48,374 bases of DNA from the NCBI GenBank assembly GCA_022592435.1, contig JABYQS010000239.1, forward strand, positions 1 through 48,374. The letters are read 5' to 3'. The notes under the pieces are model-generated. The model ran no database searches, had not been told where the DNA came from, and worked only from the letters and a program-made list of their open reading frames with translations. Positions 11,300 through 21,235 of this stretch are shown here, one piece after another. Positions within the stretch are counted from its first letter, which is position 1, and each line of letters opens with the position of its first letter. Origin of the DNA: Cerioporus squamosus. Lineage: Eukaryota; Basidiomycota; Agaricomycetes; Polyporales; Polyporaceae. The position numbers and the translations under genes are program-made.

Positions 11300-12625
11300 T
11301 CTTCGATGTCATGAGGTTCGGCACATCTCGACGGATGGATTTCAACCCAGAAAGGGGCGGGAATGCCGTGATACAGCAAGTCTACATGCTCCAATTGCGG
11401 GCATGCTTCTAAAATCTCCACGAGTTCAAACCCTCGTTCCTTGAACACAGGACACCATCGATCCCGAACCGCGAAATCGATGCAGTACGCTCCATGGTCG
11501 TCTTGGAAGTCGAGGTTTAAGGCGGACAATCTGCAGAGACTTCGCCGCGACCAGTAGACGAGCGATGTGCGTCTGTGCGATCCCAGACGTGCCGTCAGTT
11601 TGCATTGACCAGATGGAACGCAAAGCGAAGCAAACTTACATATGGTACTGATGCTCCTCTATCCTGTTGGTACCGATGGAGTTCAAGCTGTGAGAGCTTG
11701 GATAAAGAGCGGCAGAGTCACCATAGGAGAGCAGCTCATCCTCGGTGTCGTCGGCCATGTAGACTAGTTCAATGATCCTCAAGGAAGGTGTCCCCATGCG
11801 CTTCAGGATGGAAAGGCACTCTATTGACGTGAGGATGAGCCGCTGAGTGGGTGGCTGGTGGCGTCTGCTATAGCTCAGACGATGATATTGACGATGCCAG
11901 TCGCAGAGCGATAGCTGCGTGAGGGAAGGGAAGTGCACGGAGAAGATGTCGTCCTCCGGGTCAGGATCAGCGATTGTTAGCGATCGCAACGCCGAGAACG
12001 CGGTGGAGGGGGATAGGGCACGGTCGGAAACAACCGATGTTGGTCCCGATGCGGCGCACCCGAGTGTTGGTGCACGGGGTACGTCCGACAGTCGAGAAGC
12101 CAGAATGTGAAGCTTCCGCAGATGCGGAACATGTCGAAGGAAGGCCGGTACTGAAATCGTGTGAGCAGCGTTGACGTAGTTCCCCTGAAGCGTCAACTCT
12201 CGCAGTCGAGACCAGGGGACTTCGGCCATGGCGAGCAAAGGCGCGGACTCCATAGGCAGGGAGCTCGAGAGGCGCTCCACAGTCTCGTTCATTTTCAGGA
12301 GGATAGCAGACAGGTACCTGCTTTCACGAGGCAAAGCCGTCTTCAAGTTGATATCCCTCCGTAGCTCCCCGTAGCGGTGCTCCCGTCATGATGGCATGAC
12401 GTACGAGAATTCTGTGATGCCAATGGAAGTTGACGCAACCTCTTCCTCTGGAAACAAAGGGACCTCCAAGAAGTCTGCCTCCTCCCCGACGGTGATGGAT
12501 ACGATGCGAGGGCGTGCAAAGCAGACCTTCAGAATAGGCCACGGAACGCCATACTCGCTTCTGTCGAATGTGATGAACTTCAATGCAGGAAGCAGTCGAT
12601 GAGTCTCGGGAAGTGGTCCACACAT
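11300..12625 (-). pseudogene. Decayed F-box/LRR-type gene, copy C, F-box end missing
   Basis: Strong colinear similarity to copy B: CFARPRIVSITVGEEADF, LPMESAPLLAMAEVPWSRL, RELTLQGNYVNAAH, ALRSLTIADPDPEDDIFSV, LTQLSLCDWHRQY, then THIARLLVAAKSLQIVRL and NLDFQDDHGAYC. Three defects are visible. An in-frame TGA at 12388-12386 lies between two halves that remain in one frame. A 1-nt gain near 11517 separates IVRL from NLDF. The F-box exons are absent: similarity begins just inside the region next to the GH128 gene end at 12756. A GTAAGT donor at the end of the LRR exon is still present. I call it a pseudogene, with the alternative that the frame changes are assembly errors. Confidence 0.65.
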
Positions 12626-12755
12626 TCGGCCTCTTCAAATGAGCCATAGTGGACCAGATGCCATCGACCACATTGCCAGGACAAGAATCGTGAATGCTAC
12701 CAGTAGCTCTCGCTGACATTACAAGTATAGTTGAAGGGAGCCAACCCAAGCTTGT

Positions 12756-13700
12756 TCACGCGCCGATGTACTGCCTGCCCAAAGCGTTGATGTTACCCGA
12801 CGAGTCCATGAGATCGTTCTGGTTGGATGGTGCATCAGCAAGAGGGATCGTCATAGCGTGATGTAAGTAAGCGTACCGGATCGCTGCCTGCCATCGCACC
12901 GAACCACGCATAACGCTGGACGTAGCTGGTGCTATCCAAGAACGCCTGGGTCGACTGCATAAAGCTCGCAGCCGCCGAGCTGGAGCATGCGTTGCTTCCG
13001 CTATTGAAGTCCTGTGCAGAAAAGGGTGAGCTTCAGAGGCGTGGGTATCCAATCATTGTGTCTGCCGCGTACCTCACACGCCCACTCAGTCACCCAGATC
13101 GGCTTCCCGAACGTGTTATGATAGTTCTCGATATTACTGATGAAGTCCTGCGCGCTTGTGCCGTAGTGGTGCATGGCGATGAAATCCACGTTGCAGCCGC
13201 TGCAGGCCTGAAGGAACTGTTGCAACCAGCTTGGACCGTTGGATGAGGAGCTCGGCGCCGGCGAGCCCAGGAGGATGCCATGCGCCTTGAGCGGCTCCAT
13301 ATGCTGCTTCCACAGGGCCGCGGCCGTCGCCGGGGACAGGTTGGACTGGCCAGGCTCGTTCGGCTCGTTGAAGCCGAGGGCGTTCTTGACGTCGAGGGCC
13401 TGTATAATCGCTTCGATGTCGCTGTCCCACTGAGAGGCTTGCTGTGCGCCCCAGAGCATGGGGACGAACTCGGCACGGGTAGAGACAGACGAGATGCCGT
13501 ACGTGTAGTACCTGTCAACGTCGACCTATCAGATTCCCGAGTTGAATCATTAATAGCGCCACATACCAGGAGACTTTGCTTGTCGTGGTAAATTGATTGA
13601 TGTTGAGGCCAAAGTCCGTCCAGGGTAGCCCGGCCTTCTGAGCACCCACGAGAGAGGGGATGGCGACGACGAAGGCGACGAGGGCAGTAGTGTAGAGCAT
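12756..13700 (-). CDS. Secreted GH128-type glycoside hydrolase (Asl1-like), copy 1
   Basis: 256-aa predicted protein; exons 13700-13567, 13511-13073, 13011-12877, 12818-12756 (771 nt, frame closed). Signal peptide MLYTTALVAFVVAIPSLVGA is followed by KAGLPW. The catalytic-core blocks are typical of the Asl1-like / GH128 family, which cleaves beta-1,3-glucan: ALGFNEPNEPGQSNLSP (acid/base Glu in NEPNE), DFIAMHHYGTSAQDF, KPIWVTEWACE (nucleophile Glu in TEW), YVQRYAWFGAM. ATG 13700 is preferred because it starts the signal peptide and lies about 80 bp below a TATA box. It is a clear paralogue of 22747-23696, in opposite orientation, with identical intron phases and an equal 439-nt second exon. A role in cell-wall remodelling is inferred. 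Confidence 0.9.
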
Positions 13701-13778
13701 GGCAAAACTATGCAAGTGATGAATGCTCTGCGATGTGGGTTTCGCAGACTAGTACATCCTCGCCCAAACCTGTGCCCT

Positions 13779-13784
13779 CTTATA
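13779..13784 (-). promoter_or_regulatory. TATA box of GH128 copy 1
   Basis: Minus strand reads CTCTATAAGAGGG, 79-84 bp before the ATG at 13700. The second GH128 copy has CACTATAAGAG at an almost identical distance from its start, which supports both as core promoter elements. Confidence 0.6.
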
Positions 13785-14670
13785 GAGAAGAACCAGGCAC
13801 CACTGGGCGAGGAAAGCGCTACTGTCGTTGACTGCGAGCCGCCCAGATTCAATTGAGGGCCCATAGATGTGACGTGCAACGGGAAACAGCATCCGCCATT
13901 GGATACTGAGTCCCGAATGCGTCGGAAGGGGCGCGCTGTTATGATGTCGCCCAGAGATCTTCGGGTAAATCCGTGACTGCGGTTACTGACTCTGCATACA
14001 CTATTAGTCCTGCCCGCGAGTCGATTGCAGCGTCAACGTACCTAGTAGTCTCGTTGTAGACAGCCCGTCTCTCAATCGGAGAGCATGGCCGTTACAATGT
14101 CTCTCGAGGCAACCGTGGAAGACCGTCGAATGTGTAGCCACCAAGGCACCTGATGAGAACAGGAAGCCCGCAATTCAGAGACACTTGAGGTCTCACCCAG
14201 TACCATGAGTTCCATCATGTCAAACAGATAGATGGCATCGCGTCTGGAACGGTCGACAGGGCTAATCAGTACCCATAGCAGTGACCGTCGTACGAAGTTC
14301 AAGCATCTTACTTACGAAATGCAGTCGTGCGGTTCTAGCGGTGAACGCAATCAAATGACACAGAGAGCCAATCTTAGGGGGTGACCGTGCACATGTCCCG
14401 GAGATGAGCTGTGGTTAGGTGGTTTGACGAGCTGTTGACAAGGATATGGTCAGGAAGAGGAGGCTCAGGCTCCGGCAATTGGCGGTTCTGCTCCGAGCGC
14501 TAGTACGGCTACTGCGCGACTAGTACTCTGCGCACCAAGTACTACTTACTGTCATCTTCCCCCCCCTCCTCATCTACCTCTCTTACCCTTGAAGCACTAC
14601 AAGACTTGCTGTAGTTGCTTGACCTTGTACCCGCTGCCTTGACCCTTGCGCAACTCTCAACTGTACCACT
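13785..14670. other. Intergenic between divergent GH128 and VPS26
   Basis: About 890 bp serving as the upstream region of both neighbours. One minus-strand open frame (14302-14072, with DAIYLFDMMELMVLGE) has somewhat protein-like composition, but no start context, neighbours or family match. A C-run (14571-14577) and CT-rich sequence precede the VPS26 start. Confidence 0.4.
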
Positions 14671-16112
14671 ATGGCAGCATACTTCTTTGCGTCACCGGTC
14701 GACGTCGACATCAAGCTGGAGGGCGAGGATGACAGGAAGAAGGTTGAGGTGAAGGCGGACAAAGAGAAGATGATCTCATGTCCTGTGTACTATGACGGAG
14801 AGTCTGTTGCTGGCCAAGTACGTCCCACCTCGCGCTCGGCCAATGCGTGGAAGCGGCAGGTCTGAAGGTCGGCATAGGTAACAGTGCGCGTTCGGGACGG
14901 GAAGAAGCTGGCGCATGAGGGTATTAAGGTGGAGTTTGTGGGCAGCATAGGTGCGTACGCGGTCCTGTCATTCACGAGAAACCGCGTTCTGAGCAGCGTG
15001 CGTGCGCGGGCAGAGCTGTTCTACGACCGCGGGCACCATCATGAGTTCCTGTCCTTGTCACAAGAGCTGGCTGCGCCTGGGGAGATGCGGCAAGCGCAGA
15101 CGTTCGACTTTCTCTTCAAAAACGTGGAGAAGCAGTTCGAGAGCTACCATGGCATCAACGTCAAACTCAGGTGCGCCCCCTGTTAACGCAATGCTGCTTC
15201 TACGAAGCTCATGCTGCCGACGTGACCTCATCCAGGTACTTCATCAAGGTCACCATCTCGCGGAGAATAGCAGACGTTACGAAGGAGAAGGACTTATGGG
15301 TGCACTCATACCGTATGCCGCCAGACAGCAACAACTCGATCAAGATGGAGGTCGGGATTGAGGACTGTCTGCATATCGAGTTCGAGTACAACAAGTCAAA
15401 GTGCGTACTTTACCTCTCTCCTGCTCCTGGCTCCAGTCGCACCCGCTCTCTGCACCCATCATCAAGGCCTCCTCATCGTATCTTACCCCATACGTTCGCA
15501 ATACTGTCCCTACGCTCCCCATGCGTCTCGGACGCGACATTTAACTGACCAACGCGCTGCACAGGTATCACCTGAAGGATGTCATCGTCGGCAAGATCTA
15601 CTTCCTACTCGTGCGCATCAAGATCAAGCACATGGAGCTCTCCATCATCCGCCGCGAGACGACTGGCTCCCCGCCGAACCAGTACAACGAGAGCGAGACG
15701 ATCACCAAATTCGAGATCATGGACGGCGCGCCCGTACGAGGTGCGCTCTTTCACGTACTGCCTCCCATCTCACAGTGGGAGGGTGAGGAGGGACTGGCCA
15801 CTTACCCTTGATTGCTTGCTCCTCAGGCGAGACGATCCCAATACGGCTGTTCCTGGGCGGGTTCGACCTCACACCGACGTTCCGGGACGTGAACAAGAAG
15901 TTCAGCACGCGATATTACCTCAACCTCGTCCTCATCGACGAGGAGAACCGGCGGTACTTCAAGCAGCAGGTGCGTCTCCTCATCGTTCTCATATTCGCTG
16001 TCTCCATATCGCCTCGTCATACAGGAGATTACCATCTTCCGGATACCAGAAGTACGTCTTCCTCCTTCGCGCGCTCGGGTTTGAGGGCTGATGACATCCC
16101 TTGCAGAACTGA
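14671..16112 (+). CDS. VPS26: Vps26, retromer cargo-recognition subunit
   Basis: 297-aa protein from eight exons: 14671-14817, 14878-14950, 15014-15170, 15236-15400, 15565-15740, 15827-15969, 16025-16051, 16107-16112 (894 nt, frame closed). The arrestin-like fold shows family blocks: VEFVGSIELFYDRGHHHEF, QTFDFLFKNVEKQFESYHG, NVKLRYFIKVTI, GIEDCLHIEFEYNKSKYHL, DVIVGKIYFLLVRIKIKHM, RRETTGSPPN, EIMDGAPVRGETIPIRLFL and FSTRYYLNLVLIDEENRRY. With Vps35 and Vps29 it forms the retromer core that sorts receptors from endosomes back to the Golgi. Length matches the family (about 300 aa). The last two coding exons are 27 nt and 6 nt (AAC TGA). It converges on the Tcd gene across 395 bp. Intact. Confidence 0.96.
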
Positions 16113-16507
16113 TGTGGACTTTGTACTATCATACTGTTTGTTTATTCTTCGGATTTATAGCATCCCTTTCTGCTTCTGGATGCTCTCGATTCGTCCAGGC
16201 CCATCTGCGATTGGTTATAAGAGAAATACGCTGTTCGAAGGTGCGCCACAGTCCTCGGATGCTATGCGAAATACGCTGCAACTCGGTGGCCCACAACGCA
16301 CCAGCAACGCACCGCAACATCGTGCAATCGAAATCACCAGTCACCAACAGATCGAATCTGGCGTACGCAGACGATCAGGGCAACTGTCACGAAGCCACCC
16401 TGAGATCTCCGACGCAAACCGCAACCATACATCGACGTCCCGCAGGTGCAGCCCGCCTGCACGAAACAGAACAACTGGAGGGCTGGGGCATATCATCCCT
16501 CGACGCG
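16113..16507. other. Convergent 3' intergenic region
   Basis: 395 bp between the stops of VPS26 (plus) and the Tcd gene (minus). Both 3' UTRs must lie here. I see no separate gene. Confidence 0.5.
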
Positions 16508-18595
16508 CTACATCACCCACTGGATCACTTTCCGTGCCTCCTCCCTCCGTCGCCGCACGACCTCCGCCACCTCCTCGCCCCACACCTCCTCCGGTCTCTT
16601 CTTCTCCAGCAGAACCTCCTTCAGATGCCTCTCGGCGTCCGCAAACTCGAACGCAACGCAGTTCTCGAGCGACAGCGGCGCCTCGGGGTCCCAGCGGACG
16701 AGCGCAGCGCGCTCGGGCACGGGGTACGGCGGGCGCACGGAGCGCCCGCGGTGGATGTCGTCGAAGAGCATGCCGCAGTCGTCGTCGTCCAACGGGAGCT
16801 TGCTGTGAGATGGAGAGAGAGCCAAGTCGCTGTCAGTGCGAGATGCGAGGCAACGAGCGAACGGAGTGCGGACGCACTTGATCTGGTGCCCGAGGAACTT
16901 CTCCTCGCGCTTGTGCAGGTCGCGGTAGAGCCGCTCGTTGAACTTCTTGCGGCCCTTGATGGGGAGCGGGTTGCTGATCGGCTTGCCGGCGAGCTCGCAC
17001 AGAATGTACGTCGCGATGTTCAGTCCGAAGATCGCCGGGAGGGGTCCTGCGGGCGATATATAAGTGCGTGCTTCACGGGACCGGGAAATGGACAGGACGT
17101 TACGTACCAAGCACGGGCAGAATGCGCACGCGGAAGTCGTCAAACACTCCGAGCTCCTTGACATTCCCCTTCTTGAACTCCTCTTCGGGCAGGGGGAGCA
17201 GCTTGACGTCGCCCGGGACCTCGGTGGAGTACACCACGGGTATACCGGAGGCGACACCCTCGAGACGGAGGCGGCGGCGCACGGCACGCGCAAGTGGGTC
17301 GTACAGCGTGAGCGAGATGTCGCTGATCTGCACGCGCGTTGGGTCGCATTTTGCGCCCGAGCCCATCGAGGAGAATACCTGCATCATGCGCACAAGTGTC
17401 AGAAAGCGTGTCTTCAAACAGGGAAAGGTCCTCCTGATCCCAGCTGCTTTCGCTGCCACGCAGTAACAGGGTACAGACGCATGTCTCGGAGGGCGTACGC
17501 ATATGAAGATGAAGAGTGACCCCCTGACGGCTCGGGTAAACATCTCACTGAGCTAACAGCGTGCTGAGATGAGAGCTTTTGGAGGTGGGCGGTGGGAGGC
17601 CGCCGAGTCGCAGACCACCGAAATGGTGCATCCCAGCTACGTGCCGGGCTGTCACAACATACGTCGCACGTGTGCTGCGGTCTTATGGGTAGACGTTTAC
17701 GCCATTCAGCAATGGCAACGAGCCAGGAAACAGGCGAGCAAAGGAGTAGAAGAGCATGAGTTAGCCGAATGCACATACCTTGATGTTGTTCTCATGACAA
17801 TACTTGAGCAAGTCTACTTTCGTCGTGATGTTGTCTATAGCATCTGCGACAGTGAATGAGAAGGATGAATGACGAGGGACAGATGATGACGCATACGGGC
17901 ACAGCGCACTTACCTATGACCCAGTCTGCACCCTCGAGGAGATCCCCGCCAGACTCCTTCCGCCAGAGCTCTATGCGCGCGTCGACCTCGACCACGCGTG
18001 ATATCTGCTTGAGGGTCCGCTGGATGCACTTCACTTTGGGCGTGCCAACATCCGACAGCGTGGCGGTCGCGTGCCTGTTCAGAGAGGATAGAGTGACCTG
18101 GTCGAAGTCGACTAATCGAATCTTCGCAACTCCTCTGCCAAGGAGGGTGAGTACAGTAGCTTAGAAATGCCTGCGTGGTGCAACGTACGATCTCGCGAGC
18201 ATAACTGCTGCCCAGCTGCCCACCCCGCCGCATCCTACGACAACGACCGAGCTCTTCCGGATGCGCTCCATGCCCTCATCCCCGAAGAACGCGTAGTTGC
18301 GTGCAAGCTGCTCGCGCACTAGCTCCTCATCATACTCAATCGGTAGTTGGCGCTCCTGCGTTGACCCTGGAAGCTGGATACCGTCGTCTTCATCCTCGTT
18401 CCGCGTGTCTCTCTGCTTCCCCTTCTTCCCGTGACCATCCTTCAACGACCGTCGAATCTCCTCGTCGAGAGACTTGCGTTTCTGTTGTCTGACATATTGC
18501 TGATACGCAGAGAACGCCGACGCTGTCAATACGGACGCGCCGAGAGCGGTGAGGACAAGCTGAGCACGATGAGAGTGGATGTCGAAAGACATCAT
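16508..18595 (-). CDS. TCD1/TCD2: tRNA threonylcarbamoyladenosine dehydratase (TcdA/Tcd1-Tcd2 type)
   Basis: 475-aa protein; exons 18595-18189, 18134-17914, 17843-17779, 17378-17108, 17046-16878, 16802-16508 (1428 nt, frame closed). It is an E1-like ThiF-fold enzyme with the nucleotide-binding loop VVVVGCGGVGSWAAVMLARS, the block RLVDFDQVTLSSLNRHA, the catalytic-side segment ADWVIDAIDNITTK and KVFSSMGSGAKCDPTRVQ. In yeast, Tcd1 and Tcd2 use ATP to cyclise t6A at position 37 of ANN-decoding tRNAs to ct6A and sit on the mitochondrial outer membrane. Here too a hydrophobic segment (LVLTALGASVLTASAFSAY, residues about 13-31) precedes a basic stretch, consistent with a membrane anchor. The intron at 17379-17778 is 400 nt, far longer than the others. 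The second Met (18592) is an equally possible start. Confidence 0.93.
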
Positions 18596-18752
18596 TTTCG
18601 GCGCTTGGCTCCTCCAGGAGCGTGACAGGGCATATCTGTGACTACAATCACATGACTCTAGTAACGCTTCTCCCCGTCGGTCACGGATTTGCCGAGGTTA
18701 ACCACCTAGGGCAGCAGGGTACTGGACCTAGTAGAGGGTATTCGTTGTAGAT

Positions 18753-20227
18753 GGGAATCCCCCCGTAGAGGACCCGTCCCAGAGGACGTCCATAATGCGT
18801 ATTAATAGACTTTTTTGGCTCCGGGTCGGAGCGCTGGGTAAGTTACCATATCCAGCCACTCATCCTATGGCGTCCCAAGCGCCTGTTGTGCGCTAGTCAC
18901 CGTCCGCCCTTGGAACCTCTCCGAATACCGTGCTCGAGCACCATCTTATAGTCAAAAGTACTGCTCGTACTTGCAACATGCTTAACACACTGCTGAGACT
19001 TGCAAGAACCTTCAAGACGACGTCCGCGCAGACCTCCTTCGCACATGCACTGGGACCTCCATCCGGACCTCCATCCGGACCTCCAGGTGGACCTTCAACT
19101 TGGAGATCCGCGGACGTAGCACTGCTTTGCTAGGCGCGCTACCACTCGAAAGAGCTGCTCAAACTAACCACCTCCTCCCCCCTCGTATCATCTATTCACA
19201 TAGATTCTTGAGGTTAGGCTTAGCCAGTAACTTAGGTAAGTCCATAGTCTCTCCTCTGCAGCATGCGATCCACCAGGAAGACGCCAATATGAGCCCTGAG
19301 GAAGCGAGGTCATTATAGGTCTGCTACACTAAGTGCATTCCTTCCAGGTTTGATATCAGTTGGAGGCAAGTAAGTGTTTCTATGACACTTCTCGAACTTC
19401 CAAGAGCATGACATAGCTAACAGGCAAGTGATATAGCGACCTGAACATCTATGAACACCCTCATGTGCACACATCTAGCCTGAAGCTATCGATAGGGAGC
19501 TCATATTGCGAACTCAGAGCACATCTCTTTGCATCTCAAGACACCAGGTGTATGTTCTGCTCAGGCATGAGCAGAAACCCTCTCATACCAACTATGTATG
19601 CATATACTAATATTTCCGCATTTCTCCGACTTTTAGAGCACTACCTGGACTGCATAGTGGGTATGTTTTCGATTTCTGACATTCAGTGGTACCCTTATAC
19701 AGCTGCTGATTGGCTCCTCGCTTCAGCAACCGCTCGTCCGGTAGACGCGGCTCGAAGGCCGGTCACTGTCCGCATTCGGGTCTTTTTCGGTCGCACTTCC
19801 TTGCACCATCAAGCGCCGCTATCAGGCAGAAACTCACAGCGGACGTCCGAACAGACATCTCGATGCGCCTTCTCGTGGAGCTCCGTACGGACGTGCCCCC
19901 GGAGGTTCGCCTGCGCGCCCACCGCTACTGTCCAGATGGGGACATATAGGCCTCGGAACAAAGATGTTGGTATGCCGCCCTTGCACCAGTGGTCTACTGT
20001 ATGTCGCTTTAACTGCGGGGATATTATTCTAGAAGCCTCAGCTATCCTACTGTACAGTACGCAGCCCACCTTCCAGGATGAACACGGTCGAGGGAGCAGC
20101 AGAGGGCAGCGGATAGGTGGCGGAGAGGCGGCGCGCAAGCACGGGAACAATGGTGACGCTCGCGTCCAAATGCGGCTCGAAGCCTGCGGGTGCTTCGGTG
20201 GGAGCGGCCCTTTAGGGGGGGATTCCC
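18753..20227. mobile_element. Possible DNA-transposon relic with GGGAATCCCCCC termini
   Basis: GGGAATCCCCCC at 18753-18764 is matched in inverted orientation at 20216-20227. Similarity extends inward imperfectly (about 24 of 29 positions by eye). I find no target duplication at the flanks, and no transposase motif inside, so the element call is tentative. Confidence 0.3.
19053..19084. repeat. Short tandem repeat, 12-bp unit
   Basis: Unit GGACCTCCATCC is repeated 2.7 times without mismatch. Too short to suggest a function. Confidence 0.85.
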
Positions 20228-20246
20228 ATGTACAAGGAATCCCCCC
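20216..20246. repeat. Perfect 11-bp inverted repeat (hairpin)
   Basis: GGGGGGATTCC (20216-20226) and GGAATCCCCCC (20236-20246) are separated by 9 nt. The same sequence starts the possible element at 18753. This may be the junction of two related termini rather than a functional hairpin. Confidence 0.8.
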
Positions 20247-20614
20247 TTACAGGACGTTCCACCTGCTGCCTGGGGTGAGGTTAACACTGTCGCCTTCGTC
20301 CTGCTCCGAGTCTCAGTCACCGTGTGGACTCAGCTGATTGAAGCCTTAACTAGTACCAACTAGAAGTCTATATCCACGCCGATCGTTCTCAAGCGGATAC
20401 TGCTCTGATCTGGCAGCGGTTTGCGGACTCAAGCTTCAAGTTGAGTCATGACAGCGCTTGGACAGCGCTGCATGCTCTCCGCTTGCCGAGAGGAGCGCTG
20501 GCTAAGAGCCTTTAGGTGTGTTGATCCTCCACTGTCTGGAACGCAAGCATCCAGCTGTTTGTATACATCAGTTGGTATCACTGAGCCGAATCTGACGTCC
20601 TCCGCAGGCTTTCC

Positions 20615-20622
20615 GACACACT
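20615..20622. repeat. Left target-site duplication of hAT-type MITE
   Basis: GACACACT immediately before the left terminal repeat; an identical copy follows the right end at 21228-21235. An 8-bp duplication is diagnostic of the hAT superfamily. Confidence 0.9.
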
Positions 20623-21227
20623 TAGTGACTTGCAAGTCCCGGCCTCAGGCCGTCAAGCCGTGAGGCCGAGCCCTCGCACAGGCCGGGACGAGCCGGGCTT
20701 TGGAGAGGGCTTCTGACGGCCTGACGGCTCGGCTCAAGGATATGTCAAGCCCGAGCCGAGCCGTCAGGCCGGGGCTTAAACGCTCTGCTCATTCACACCG
20801 TGCAGGACCCGCTTTGCCTGTCCAGGTGCGTCAGAAATGGAAGAATAGACAGTGTTTAATGACTCACTAATGATATCTTCCAGTACAACACTCCTTACTG
20901 CTCTCAGTGAGTAGTAGAACCAACTTACTCACTCGCACTCATATGTCTGACAGTTCATATGCTTCTAGGGTCCCTGCGCATGGTGAGTAACTCGTAATTG
21001 ACCCCAGATGACCTGTATAAACATCAGTAGACACTTATGAATACCCCCCATTCTCAGAATCCGAGATGACCTCTCAGTCAACCAAAGCCGCGGCTCAGGC
21101 TGGGCCAAGCCCCGGGCTTGGCCTGAGCCGTCCTGGGGGCCCGGCCTGAGGTTCGACCAAGCCCCGGCCGTCTGAAGCCGGGCCAAAGCCCCGGGCTTCA
21201 GGCCGAGCCGGGACTTGCAAGTCACTA
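20623..21227. mobile_element. Non-autonomous hAT-type element (MITE), 605 bp
   Basis: Both ends carry a perfect 21-bp terminal inverted repeat beginning TAGTGACTTGCAAGTC, with the TAG-N-G start common in hAT elements. The 8-bp GACACACT duplication flanks it exactly. Subterminal zones (20640-20780 and 21085-21215) are dense in short GGCCTGA, GGCTCGG and CCCGGGC motifs in both orientations, as expected for transposase-binding repeats. No open frame inside resembles a transposase, so it would depend on an autonomous relative elsewhere. The perfect duplication and ends suggest a fairly recent insertion. The outer repeat contains the palindrome GACTTGCAAGTC. Confidence 0.9.
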
Positions 21228-21235
21228 GACACACT
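21228..21235. repeat. Right target-site duplication of hAT-type MITE
   Basis: GACACACT, identical to 20615-20622. Confidence 0.9.

Larger units (their letters stand above)
18596..20622. other. Gene-poor, repeat-bearing intergenic region
   Basis: No gene supported. A 290-codon plus-strand open frame (19465-20337) has no recognisable motif and unusual composition (rich in Arg, Ser and Cys), and runs through an inverted-repeat hairpin. The region carries the possible terminal-repeat element described below and a small tandem repeat. Closeness to the hAT-type MITE suggests accumulated transposon debris. Confidence 0.4.

Noticed and set aside
14072..14302. 76-codon minus-strand frame upstream of VPS26
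   Set aside because: Some protein-like patches but no family, no start context and no continuation.
16091..17161. 356-codon plus-strand frame opposite the Tcd gene
   Set aside because: Antisense shadow of well-supported Tcd exons.
19465..20337. 290-codon plus-strand open frame in the repeat-rich region
   Set aside because: No family motif, odd composition, and it runs through the inverted GGGGGGATTCC hairpin. Length alone is not enough in G+C-rich DNA.
20623..21227. Reading the MITE as a Tc1-type element with TA duplication
   Set aside because: The TIR can be read with TA flanks, but the exact 8-bp GACACACT duplication outside TAGTG...CACTA fits hAT better.
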